A stretch of DNA of 64,000 nt from Improbicoccus devescovinae (lineage in GTDB: Bacteria; Bacillota; Clostridia; Oscillospirales; Acutalibacteraceae): assembly GCA_036245095.1 (NCBI GenBank), contig BSWA01000002.1, positions 124,001 through 188,000 of the forward strand, read 5' to 3'. Shown one piece after another: positions 1-8,011 of this stretch. The notes under the pieces are model-generated. The model worked only from the letters and a program-made list of their open reading frames with translations, ran no database searches and was not told where the DNA came from. Position numbers and translations under genes: made by a program. Position 1 is the stretch's first letter. Each line of letters opens with the position of its first letter.

Positions 1-1
1 T

Positions 2-292
2 ATAGGATATGCGATTTCAAATGATAAAAAAGTCCAAGGAGACAGCGGTTATCAGGGAATTTTGAGATTACACAAAAACAGCGAAACTCCAAAGAAAAAA
101 CCAAGAAAAGGCACACTCACTGCCGAAGAAAAATCTGAAAATCGGCGTATTTCAAAAGAACGAATCATAATTGAAAACATAAATGCAAAAATTAAAGTTT
201 TTAAAATAGTAGCAAACAAATACCGTAATCGACGTACTCGGTTTAAATTAAGAATGTCTTTGTTGTGCGGATTAATTAATTTTGAAAATTAA
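2..292 (+). pseudogene. C-terminal part of an IS5-superfamily DDE transposase (DDE_Tnp_4 type), cut by the window edge
   Basis: An open frame enters from the left edge and ends at the TAA at 290-292. It reads DSGYQG, then HKNSETPKKKPRKG, LTAEEK and a terminal block with KYRNRRTRF, the usual end of DDE_Tnp_4-type transposases with the last catalytic region in the LT-EEK...N...S..R..E stretch. The upstream catalytic part lies outside the window, so I cannot tell whether the gene is intact. The first apparent start inside the window (TTG at 62) is not a real start because the frame is open upstream with homologous sequence. Confidence 0.7.
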
Positions 293-334
293 TTTCCGAG
301 GAGGTCTATTTTTTAAAAAAGAAGGGGAATTTTA

Positions 335-658
335 ATGTCACATGAAAAATCTAATATAACAGAATCAATAGAATCAACAACAATAACTATCGGACAAAGA
401 TTAAAAGAAATTCGATTAACCAAAGGTTTAACAACCAAAATAGTTTCAGAAAAAAGTGGAATTCATATGAGCAAAATAAGATTTTACGAAATAGGCAATT
501 GTGTCCCGACAATATATACACTCCAGAAGCTCGCAACAGGTCTTGAGTGCACTATTTTTGATATAATAGACAAACCACTTGGAAGAGATTTAGTTAGATG
601 TATTCACTCTGATAGATGCATTTTTTATAACAAAGAATTTTCAGAAAATAAAAAATAA
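335..658 (+). CDS. XRE/Cro-family helix-turn-helix regulator
   Basis: A 107-residue protein with a helix-turn-helix at about residues 20-75: GQRLKEIRLTKGLTTKIVSE, then SGIHMSKIRFYEIGN and LQKLATGLECTIFDII, the normal spacing of Cro/C1-type DNA-binding domains. The C-terminal 30 residues are basic and carry two cysteines (RCIHSDRC). The ATG follows a good ribosome-binding site (aaggggaatttta). It stands alone between a transposase remnant and a leftward small gene, so its target is unknown; it could belong to a former mobile element. Confidence 0.75.
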   Translation: MSHEKSNITESIESTTITIGQRLKEIRLTKGLTTKIVSEKSGIHMSKIRFYEIGNCVPTIYTLQKLATGLECTIFDIIDKPLGRDLVRCIHSDRCIFYNKEFSENKK

Positions 659-679
659 ATTATATATTTTTGTGTCAAT

Positions 680-913
680 TTAATTTAATATTGCATTTTT
701 CTTGCCCCATTCAAACCAACCGTAAATAGCCATGCAAAGATATGCTGTATTTAATGCAAGCTGTGCATATTCTTTAATTATAAAAAAGTGGCAAATCATG
801 TAAGTATTTGAGAACATCCAACATAAAAACCCATATCTACTCATTTTTGTTGTCAAAACTATACCAATAAAAGCTATTATACAAAAAGTCCACGAAAGAA
901 TTTGATGCATCAT
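680..913 (-). CDS. Very small PnuC-like (nicotinamide riboside transporter-like) membrane protein
   Basis: A 77-residue protein, almost entirely hydrophobic, with two or three membrane spans. The order W..SN....HF..IKEYAQLALN..YL....YGWFEWGKK resembles the central repeat of PnuC-type transporters, but a full PnuC is roughly 200 residues or more. A strong Shine-Dalgarno (ggaggtaaa) precedes the ATG at 913, so it looks like a real gene rather than a fragment. It may assemble as an oligomer, as half-size SemiSWEET transporters do; that is inference. Function is uncertain. Confidence 0.55.
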   Translation of the reverse strand: MMHQILSWTFCIIAFIGIVLTTKMSRYGFLCWMFSNTYMICHFFIIKEYAQLALNTAYLCMAIYGWFEWGKKNAILN

Positions 914-996
914 TTTACCTCCAAAATTTTAAGAAATTATTTTTCATGTTAATTGTAACATAAATTTAATATAAGTTGCGATTGCATTTTTTTCTA

Positions 997-1829
997 GATA
1001 GTATCTACACAAAATTTGACATTCTTAAATTAATGAAATAAACTTAAAAACTATGAATAATTTACAAAACAGACATGATTTAAAAAACGAACAATGGCTT
1101 AAAATAGAACCGATAATCAAGAAATTAATCGGAACTTGGGGGGAAGCAACGCAAAAGATAATCAAACTTTTGTGAATGCCTGTTTTTGGATAACTCGAAC
1201 AGGCGCACCATGGCGTGATTTGCCACCGCAATATGGCAAGTTTAACGCTGTTCATCGAAGGTATAAACGATGGTGTGATCGTGGAATTTGGGATTCGATT
1301 CTTGCTGAATTGATAGATGACCCAGATTTTGAATGGCTAATGATAGATGCGTCTCATGTCAAAATTCATCCACATGCAGCAGGAGCAAAGGGTGGAAACC
1401 AAGACATGGAGCGCACAAAAGGGGGCTCAATTCCAAAATTCACCTGGCTGTGGATGCGCATGGTATGCCGATCAAAACTACTATCACAGAAGGTACCAAA
1501 GCTGATTGCAAAATGGCTATCCCTCTCATTAAAGGGATAAAAGCTGAGAATTTACTTGCCGACAGAGGCTATGATAGCAATGAAATTGTTGAGTTTGCAA
1601 AAAAAATGTGGTATGAATGTAATTATCCCACCAAAAAAGAATCGGAAGATTCAACGAGAATATGATAAATACTTGTACAAGTTACGCCATTTGGTTGAAA
1701 ACGCTTTTTTAAAACTAAAACGACTTCGTGGTGTAGCCTCGCGTATGCAAAAACGACTTCTTCGTTTAGAGGAGCGGTCACGATTGCTTCAATTTTACAG
1801 TGGTTGAGGATTCTTGTGTAGACACTATC
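997..1829 (+). mobile_element. IS5-family element (IS427-like), 833 bp, with terminal inverted repeats and TA target duplication
   Basis: The ends are gatagtatctacacaa (997-1012) and the complement of gatagtgtctacacaa (1814-1829), matching at 15 of 16 positions. Each end is flanked by TA within a CTAG (994-997 and 1829-1832), as expected of IS427-group insertion into CTAG with a 2-bp duplication. Length and gene content fit the group. The single transposase gene inside is frameshifted. The element sits within or beside a leftward transposase relic (1830-1965). Confidence 0.8.
1053..1807 (+). pseudogene. IS5-family (IS427-like) transposase, broken by three frameshifts
   Basis: Reading begins at ATG 1053 (helical N-terminus), changes frame near the G6 run at 1138-1143 into FVNACFWITRTGAPWRDLPP, again near the G5 run at 1421-1425 into NSKIHLAVDAHGMP and LLADRGYDS, and again near the A8 run at 1599-1606 into VIIPPKKNRK and LRHLVENAF. 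Together these give the full DDE transposase (D at MIDASH, D at LADRGYDS, E at ENAF). All three breaks fall in homopolymers, so it is either a decaying copy, rescued by slippage, or affected by sequencing error. Confidence 0.8.
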
Positions 1830-1965
1830 TAGCTTTTTTTATCTGGTGAGCGACTTCTATGATTTCTATCATTTTTTTAAAGGTTTCTTTTTTGACTCCT
1901 GTGAGGCTTCTAAATTTTTTTTGTTACATATTTCATATTCTAACTTATTTTTTAAGTTTGGAAAG
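1830..1965 (-). pseudogene. Relic of a DDE_Tnp_4-type transposase N-terminus
   Basis: Read leftward, the region gives FRSLTGVKKETFKKMIEI followed by IEVAHQIKKA, which resembles the N-terminal helical domain of DDE_Tnp_4-type transposases (the same broad family as the fragment at the left edge). A frame break lies at an A8 run just upstream. The coding trace stops at the CTAG where the IS5 element inserted, so the IS probably landed in this relic. Too short for a firm call. Confidence 0.4.
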
Positions 1966-1969
1966 AAGT

Positions 1970-2314
1970 CTATTTATGGATCTGTGGTAAAATTTTATCT
2001 ATAATTTTACTTATCAAACTTGCCGAAGCGTTGATCCCATAAATCTCACGAAGATGGCTCTCGATATCTCACGTAGACATTCCGTTTGCATCCATTTCAA
2101 TAATTTTTTGATCAATATTTTCGTTTTTTTTTTGATACTTAGGCATTATTCTATAATCAAACTCACCATTTCTGTCCTCAGCATTTCTGTCTCTTGGCAC
2201 TAAAATTTCACTTTCACCAAATTGACTTGAAATGAGCTTTTTGCTGTAACCATTTCGTGAATTCCCACTGTTATTGCCTTGAAAATCATTATTTTCATAA
2301 CCAATCCAGATCAC
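1970..2314 (-). pseudogene. Fragment of an IS256-family (mutator-type) transposase
   Basis: Reading leftward gives SGNSRNGYSKK, FGESEILVPRDRN, NGEFDYRIMPKYQKK and ANGMST, a hallmark run of IS256-family transposases. The codon after MST is TGA (2071-2069) where the family has Arg; translation beyond it continues as DIESHLREIYGI and SLISKIIDKILPQI, still matching the family, until a TAG at 1970-1972. The DDE catalytic core is gone, so this is a dead fragment. A small duplication (DRNAEDRNGEF) is also visible. Confidence 0.75.
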
Positions 2315-2371
2315 TTATCTAAATATTTCGTAAGCCAATGGGCCTGGTATCTTATTTTCTTCCTTCCTGGC

Positions 2372-3670
2372 CTACGGTTTTGTAATATTTTTTAATTTTG
2401 ATGAGTCCAGAGTCTCTAAAAAGTATGAAAATTTCTGTATGTCTTTCTGAGTGCGCTCAAACGCTATCAAAGTTAGGCCCCAATTTGGAGCTTTATCATA
2501 ATGTTGCCTTGCGCTGGTAGTAAACCAATCCGCCAATATGTGTATTCTTCTTTGTTTTTCTCGTCTCTGCGATATGGTAATATCGGTATCCTTTAAATTT
2601 TCTAGCTGTATTCGGATCAGGGCCGCGCACAAGACTCTATAGAATTGAGCTAATTCTATATCTTGATTAGGTTTGCGGGTTTTATGTTGAGCAGAGTTTA
2701 AATATATACAAATACTTTCCAATTCAGTGAGCCCAGATGTAAGTTCGTTGACACTAATAGTGTTATCTGCTATCCATGCGCTGCCCATGCGCCTCGGCCA
2801 CCGGAGTCCGTTAACTGAATTGAGATATTTCTCCAGGGTTTCTTCCGGCCGTGATCTATGGAATACATACGAAAGAGCATTCAATTTTTTTACGATCTCC
2901 TCATATGTTCCGGATAGATTCAGGGACGTTTTGCTGTCTATAAATTCTTGGGATTCACGATTGACAGGGACGAAATACGTAATCGAGCAGATGTTTATGG
3001 TTAATTGGACCACGTCGTGTCGAATGTCATTTATTTCTTTGGATGTCATGGGTGAATGTTGGACCCATAATAGCGAGATATAATCACATGCTAATTTCGT
3101 CATGGCAAAAAACACAGGTAGACAGGCCTCGATGAGGCTGGTTGGGGCCGTATCCTTGTATTTGATGCAGCAGTCGCGGCCTGTGGTTAGAACCATACAT
3201 ATATCGTCTAACTCAATTTTTAATTTAACTTCTTTTTTTTGAATCTCTGCGTAAAATAAACGTGCCATTGTTAGTGATTCTTGCGGAACGGGATCTGATG
3301 TTTTTTCTTTGTTTAAAAGATTTGTTAATTTCTTGAGCAAATCTAGAAGGCTATCAGCGGCATTCGGATAAAAGGAAATATCTAAACTTAATGATTGCTC
3401 AGTGCCATGCCTATTAATTTCCCCTTGGTTTAATGCATCGCTCTTTTTTGCGGCCATCCCAAGGTAAAGCCCCAGCCCCGCGAGCATTACTCCACCAAGA
3501 CCTAAACTTATTCTAAGCGCAATATTTTTATATTTATTTGAATTTTCATGACTATCGGCCCACCAACTAGCAGTAATTTCTGATTTTTTTTTGGTACTTG
3601 GGATCGCATATGCGTTGTATCTCACCATGATTGCAAGCAATAAATATGCAACCAATTTATGAATTCGCAT
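2372..3670 (-). CDS. Exported protein of unknown function, signal peptide plus second membrane segment
   Basis: About 432 residues. The first 23 residues form a signal peptide (LVAYLLLAIMVRYNAYA), followed by a short linker and a second hydrophobic, glycine-rich segment near residues 53-72 (ISLGLGGVMLAGLGLYLG). The rest is a soluble, probably helical domain with no motif I recognise. I chose ATG 3670, which has ggggtg upstream; a TTG at 3676 would overlap the preceding stop. The start lies next to the stop of the upstream gene (3673), so the two are probably translationally coupled. Both share the same overall layout. Confidence 0.7.
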   Translation of the reverse strand: MRIHKLVAYLLLAIMVRYNAYAIPSTKKKSEITASWWADSHENSNKYKNIALRISLGLGGVMLAGLGLYLGMAAKKSDALNQGEINRHGTEQSLSLDISFYPNAADSLLDLLKKLTNLLNKEKTSDPVPQESLTMARLFYAEIQKKEVKLKIELDDICMVLTTGRDCCIKYKDTAPTSLIEACLPVFFAMTKLACDYISLLWVQHSPMTSKEINDIRHDVVQLTINICSITYFVPVNRESQEFIDSKTSLNLSGTYEEIVKKLNALSYVFHRSRPEETLEKYLNSVNGLRWPRRMGSAWIADNTISVNELTSGLTELESICIYLNSAQHKTRKPNQDIELAQFYRVLCAALIRIQLENLKDTDITISQRREKQRRIHILADWFTTSARQHYDKAPNWGLTLIAFERTQKDIQKFSYFLETLDSSKLKNITKP

Positions 3671-3672
3671 TA

Positions 3673-5622
3673 TCAAACACCCCGATGCGAAACATTATCT
3701 TCACTTGAAACACTAGAACTTGCGTTTGACGCCTCAGGTTCTTTTTCTTTGGCCGCCTTCTTTTGGTATATCTCAAGGTCTAATTCCCATTTTTTTATTT
3801 TTAACTCCGCTGCGTTTTTCAAGTCGGATTTTAGTTTAGGCAGCGGTTTACTTCTATCGCCTGAGTAGCCAGAAAGATGAACGAAGTAATTGGACGAAAA
3901 AATGTACGAAGCATCCACAGAGCCGGGGCTTTCTTTATTTATGTGTTCGGCCACCTTTTTATATGTGTCGTCTTCAATTTTATTAAACTCCTCCAATTGG
4001 GTTTTTGCTCTTTTAATTTTGCTGTCTATTAGATCGGCAATCTGCTCCGCCTCTTCGCTTCGGCTCGTCCATTCGGTATGGTGTTGATTAAGTGTTTGTA
4101 GCAAGTCTTTAGTTGTTTTGATTGATTTTTCTTCTTCTTCTTTTCTTTTTTTAATTTCAGCTATTTTTGTTGTAATTTTATTCGTTAATTCTGTTACAGT
4201 GGAGTCTGGGAGATGTATCGCCAGGCTACCGCTTATCTTTGGATTTGGAGGCGGGTAATTAGACAAAGCCCATTTGGTGGCTAGATGGCCATCTAGAGCG
4301 CTGGATGGCCTAACTTCTGCGCGTTTTGAGACATGGGATTTAATGGTTTTTAGTTTGCTGAGTGTACTTGCGGGATTGTCCATAAAGTGTTTGTCTTTTA
4401 TTTGTTTTATAGTCTCTTCGTATTCTTTATTGACGGAGTATGTGTAAATTGTTTGGCATAGATTTTCTGCTCGGGCCCCTGCCGCTTGCCACTTGCTGCG
4501 ACTGGAACTGACAGAAGATTTACTAAAACGTGCGATTGAAGCAAGAACGTGCATAAAATGGTGTAAAACCGAAGCGTTATCAAACGGTGCGAGCACAGAT
4601 CTCGCATCGAAAATGCTATACGTCGCCAACTGCTTTAGGATTTCTTTATCCTGGTAGGATTTTTCTATGTAGTCCATGATTCGGCCCACAACTTCCGCTA
4701 AACTTTCTAATGTTGAGTTGTATTCGGAACTTCCAGAGGGCGGGTCTAACGCTACAACGGCGTTGGCTGCTAATACGACAGGCATATAGTTGGCAGGCTG
4801 TGTGATTCCATGGTTTAGTTTTTTTAGTCCTTCTCCCATGGTTTTTATTATCTTGTCTCCATTTTCCTTTTGGCCATTTTCGCCATATTCGCGGGCAAGG
4901 TTGTATAGTTTTTGTCTTATCTGTTGGCTGTTATCATCCTCTGTAGCAGTATTTTCTGTTATAACGGCATTAACGTCGCGGGGATGATCTGTCATAAGCG
5001 GGTTGATTGTGTATTCTGCTATTAATTCGATTAAGCTCTTGACATTACTGTTTTGTGGTGTATATATTGTTTTAATTGTTATTCCATTCTTCTTAAAATA
5101 TGACATCTTGCTCCCATCGCTGTGATAGTAGGTTTCTAAAGTATATTCGCCTATCGTGAAGGTTGAGCGGCCTAGCGAGGTAGTTTGCGATTGCTGTTGC
5201 GGGTCAGTTCCTTTTCGCCCGGAATTCCAAAACACAAGCCCTATGATTATTGCTGTGCCTAAGCCAAGCCCTGTACCGGCAATGGCCATTCTTACGGTAT
5301 CTTTTGATTTATCCCGATTTTGTATTCGCCTGAGTAGTCTATCGAAAACGCCGTCTGTCTTGTCCGGGGAGGAGGTTTGTGGATCTTCTGTATTCGCGGC
5401 TTCTACAGGACTATTATTATCAGAAAGATTATTTTCAGCTTCTTGAGGGGCGTGGTGTTGGCGTTTTGGCTTTCTGGCCATAAGATATTGCGGTTCCTCC
5501 TCTGTATAATTGGAAGTTTCATACGAAGGAACTACGGAAGTCCGGGCCAATATGTTGGTTGGAGTGTATGTAGTTAATATGGCCATAGACATTAAAATTG
5601 CTAAATTTTTTTTCACTGACAT
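3673..5622 (-). CDS. Large exported protein of unknown function with coiled coil
   Basis: About 649 residues from ATG 5622, which follows aaaggggataaaatt; an in-frame ATG 48 bases upstream lacks a good ribosome-binding site. Signal peptide at 1-26 (LAILMSMAILTTYTPTNILA), a polar linker, then a hydrophobic segment near 112-134 (AGTGLGLGTAIIIGLVFW). A helical middle domain follows, then a charged, probable coiled coil (EIKKRKEEEEKSIKTTKDLL and beyond) and a Ser-rich tail. No known domain recognised. First gene of a two-gene leftward unit with its own promoter. Candidate surface or secreted host-interaction factor; that role is inference. Confidence 0.7.
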   Translation of the reverse strand: MSVKKNLAILMSMAILTTYTPTNILARTSVVPSYETSNYTEEEPQYLMARKPKRQHHAPQEAENNLSDNNSPVEAANTEDPQTSSPDKTDGVFDRLLRRIQNRDKSKDTVRMAIAGTGLGLGTAIIIGLVFWNSGRKGTDPQQQSQTTSLGRSTFTIGEYTLETYYHSDGSKMSYFKKNGITIKTIYTPQNSNVKSLIELIAEYTINPLMTDHPRDVNAVITENTATEDDNSQQIRQKLYNLAREYGENGQKENGDKIIKTMGEGLKKLNHGITQPANYMPVVLAANAVVALDPPSGSSEYNSTLESLAEVVGRIMDYIEKSYQDKEILKQLATYSIFDARSVLAPFDNASVLHHFMHVLASIARFSKSSVSSSRSKWQAAGARAENLCQTIYTYSVNKEYEETIKQIKDKHFMDNPASTLSKLKTIKSHVSKRAEVRPSSALDGHLATKWALSNYPPPNPKISGSLAIHLPDSTVTELTNKITTKIAEIKKRKEEEEKSIKTTKDLLQTLNQHHTEWTSRSEEAEQIADLIDSKIKRAKTQLEEFNKIEDDTYKKVAEHINKESPGSVDASYIFSSNYFVHLSGYSGDRSKPLPKLKSDLKNAAELKIKKWELDLEIYQKKAAKEKEPEASNASSSVSSEDNVSHRGV

Positions 5623-5687
5623 AATTTTATCCCCTTTAAATTTAAAAATATTTATATTCCCGAGAATCAAGATTTGCTTACAATTTT

Positions 5688-5716
5688 ATATTATCAGATT
5701 GGCGATTATTTGTCAA
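5688..5716 (-). promoter_or_regulatory. Sigma-A-type promoter for the leftward exported-protein pair
   Basis: On the minus strand TTGACA (5716-5711), a 17-base spacer and TAATAT (5693-5688), about 65 bases upstream of ATG 5622. Confidence 0.65.
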
Positions 5717-5889
5717 TTATATTTATGTTATTTTTTTGTTAAATTTGCTGTTAATTATAAAAGCACGAGCTCAGATTAGGGGACAGAAATATTATTCAAC
5801 TTATTGGCTATTTTAAACAAAATATATATAAAATACTCAAAAATTAACTAATATTTTGATATATATTTCACAAAATAAGCATAAACCTA

Positions 5890-5917
5890 TTGACGAATCT
5901 ATAAATATATATACTAT
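5890..5917 (+). promoter_or_regulatory. Putative promoter for the OGFr-like gene
   Basis: TTGACG (5890-5895), 16 bases, TACTAT (5912-5917), about 80 bases before the ATG at 5998. Together with the leftward promoter at 5688-5716 it makes this intergenic region a divergent promoter region. The stretch between (5717-5889) is AT-rich; I see no gene in it. Confidence 0.45.
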
Positions 5918-5997
5918 TAAAAATAGAAGGAAGTGTACAAATTTGTTTAAAATTTAATTTAAATATCTTAAATTAAAATCAAGGTGGAATGTGTAAC

Positions 5998-7101
5998 ATG
6001 AATTTTAAAATATTAAAATCCGAGCTCCTACTAGCAGTTATGGCAATAAACCTAGGCGCATCATCCATAATTAGGGCATCGGCTATAGCTAACAAAACAC
6101 CGAATAATTATATCGGCGTAGAGCGTATAAAAAAAATAACAAATTCCACTAGATTCAAAGTATGTATGTTACTGGGTTTTATTAGTGCATGTATTGGTGG
6201 GGTTGCGATATATTATTATTGTGGCCCCCGTGGGGAATTAATACCAAGGAGCCACCGAGCCCCGCAGCCATCCGGACTCACGAAGCCATCCGGGCTCAAG
6301 AAGCCATCCGGCCTCAAACCGATCCCTTCAGGCCCTACGATGCCGAGGCATGTAATGCCTTTAATGCCTTCATATTTTAGTAAAATGGGCTATGATATCA
6401 GAAAACTTGAAAATATGTTGCTTTTTTCCGCAGAATGGGAAAGCCTCAAATTAGAGCAATCTACAGAAAAGTTGGAGTTTATGCCTCATGAAAAAATATG
6501 GACTGATTTTCTGATGGGCGAAACAGTGGATTGGACATCGGGCGATATTCCTATAGAAAGTAGAACTATACCTTTTAGAAGTTTGAATGATGCATATGAT
6601 GCACCTGATAGCGTCTTGGAAAAGGAGCATAATTATGTACAAATTTTATTTCCCAATAAGAAACCGGGTCAATATAATCCTGATTTTGTTTTAAATGTTA
6701 AAAAATTCAGCCATTGTAATTCAGAAACCATTTGCCTTATACGTGAATGGCTTATTTCCAGTGCTCTGCGCATGTTAGATTTCTGGGGTTTTGGTATTAA
6801 AGATGATAAAGATAAAAATAGCTGTTATAAATACAAATACAAGCCTGGATATAATTATAATCTTAAAGAAAACTGTACTGACCCATTTCAGGGACATAAT
6901 AATGCTCGGCTTACACGAGTTTTAAAAGCGTTATGGCTATTTGGATGTTTTCAATTGTTTGACTTAATTCAAGAAGCAATTAAATATTATCCTGATTCTC
7001 CGCAGAAAAAATTCTGGCAAGAGGCAGCTCATAATGAAGAAAGTTTATATGAAATTCCACCGGAATATAAATCACGGTATACTTTATTACATTCAGGTTA
7101 A
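5998..7101 (+). CDS. Exported protein with an OGFr-like (opioid growth factor receptor) conserved domain
   Basis: 367 residues from ATG 5998, which has aaggtgg 10 bases upstream; the ATG at 5989 is too close to it. Signal peptide at about 1-32, hydrophobic segment at about 54-75, then a Pro-rich linker with PSGLK repeats (90-112). Residues about 205-335 match the OGFr N-terminal conserved region block by block: LEKEHNYVQILFPNKKPG (animals: LENNHSYIQWLFP..EPG), RMLDFWGFGI (LMLGFYGIRL), and GHNNARLTRVLKAL (SHNNLRITRILKSL). OGFr is best known from animals but also occurs in scattered bacteria. Exported location suggests a host-facing role; function unknown. Confidence 0.75.
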   Translation: MNFKILKSELLLAVMAINLGASSIIRASAIANKTPNNYIGVERIKKITNSTRFKVCMLLGFISACIGGVAIYYYCGPRGELIPRSHRAPQPSGLTKPSGLKKPSGLKPIPSGPTMPRHVMPLMPSYFSKMGYDIRKLENMLLFSAEWESLKLEQSTEKLEFMPHEKIWTDFLMGETVDWTSGDIPIESRTIPFRSLNDAYDAPDSVLEKEHNYVQILFPNKKPGQYNPDFVLNVKKFSHCNSETICLIREWLISSALRMLDFWGFGIKDDKDKNSCYKYKYKPGYNYNLKENCTDPFQGHNNARLTRVLKALWLFGCFQLFDLIQEAIKYYPDSPQKKFWQEAAHNEESLYEIPPEYKSRYTLLHSG

Positions 7102-7121
7102 TTATTTTGTTAAAAAATAAA

Positions 7122-7149
7122 TTGATTTATTAATTTGACATGATAGAAT
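7122..7149 (+). promoter_or_regulatory. Sigma-A-type promoter for parA-parB
   Basis: TTGATT (7122-7127), 16 bases, TAGAAT (7144-7149), 36 bases upstream of the parA start. Confidence 0.6.
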
Positions 7150-7184
7150 AAATTCAAATTTTCATTTTGGAGGAAGTTCAAATT

Positions 7185-7970
7185 TTGAGTAAAATAATAT
7201 CAATAGTAAACCAAAAAGGCGGCGTTGGCAAGACTACCACTGCAGTAAATCTAGCGGCATCATTAGGATTATTCAGAAAAAAAACCCTTCTAATAGACGC
7301 GGATTCGCAGGGCAACGCTACAAGTGGCGTTGGCATAAACAAAAAAAGCGTGAAATCTACATGTTACACTATGTTATCCGGAGACAGTACTGCTGAAGAA
7401 AGCATAATTCAGACCGAATTTGAAAGTTTACATATAATTCCGGCTGATGATAATCTAGCGGTGCTTGATATAGAAATGGCCGCCATAGAAGCCCGAGAGT
7501 TTTTTATGAAAAATAAACTAAAAAACATAAAAAACGAATATGATTATATTATAATCGACTGTCCTCCGTCAGTAGGAGTAATCATCATAAATGCATTAAG
7601 TGCAAGCGATTCGGTATTAATCCCATCGCAATGCGAATTTTATTCATTAGAGGGGATATCGCAATTATCGGGAGTCATAAACAGGATTAAAAAAAACTAC
7701 AATAATTTACTAGAAATCGAAGGAATTTTGTTAACTATGTATGACAAAAGATTAAAAATCACGATACAAGTTCAAGAAGAATTAAAAAAACATTTTGCCG
7801 AAAAAGTTTTTTCGACCGTAATAAGTCGCGGCGTGCGACTTGCAGAGGCGCCTAGTCATGGCAAGCCGGCATTTTACTATTCGCAGTGTTCGAAAGCGGC
7901 GCACGACTATCTAGATTTAGCGGAAGAAATAGAAGCCAAGAACGTATTAAAATCGAATCAAGTCATATAA
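7185..7970 (+). CDS. parA: ParA/Soj chromosome-partitioning ATPase
   Basis: 261 residues. The start is TTG 7185, giving MSKIISIVNQKGG, with ggaggaag 9 bases upstream. The deviant Walker A (KGGVGKTTT), switch region (DADSQGNAT) and Walker B (YIIIDCPPS) are intact. ParA dimerises on ATP, binds DNA nonspecifically and moves ParB-bound origins. parB follows 41 bases downstream in the same orientation, the usual chromosomal pair. No consensus parS site was recognised nearby. Length is normal for chromosomal Soj. Confidence 0.95.
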   Translation: MSKIISIVNQKGGVGKTTTAVNLAASLGLFRKKTLLIDADSQGNATSGVGINKKSVKSTCYTMLSGDSTAEESIIQTEFESLHIIPADDNLAVLDIEMAAIEAREFFMKNKLKNIKNEYDYIIIDCPPSVGVIIINALSASDSVLIPSQCEFYSLEGISQLSGVINRIKKNYNNLLEIEGILLTMYDKRLKITIQVQEELKKHFAEKVFSTVISRGVRLAEAPSHGKPAFYYSQCSKAAHDYLDLAEEIEAKNVLKSNQVI

Positions 7971-8011
7971 AAATTTTCGCAAATCAATAAACCAGGGAAG
8001 GTGAACAAATC

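Noticed and set aside
1136..1540. Programmed frameshifting as the sole explanation for the IS5-type transposase
   Set aside because: One shift might be programmed, as in some IS427 relatives, but three shifts in different directions fit decay or homopolymer errors better.
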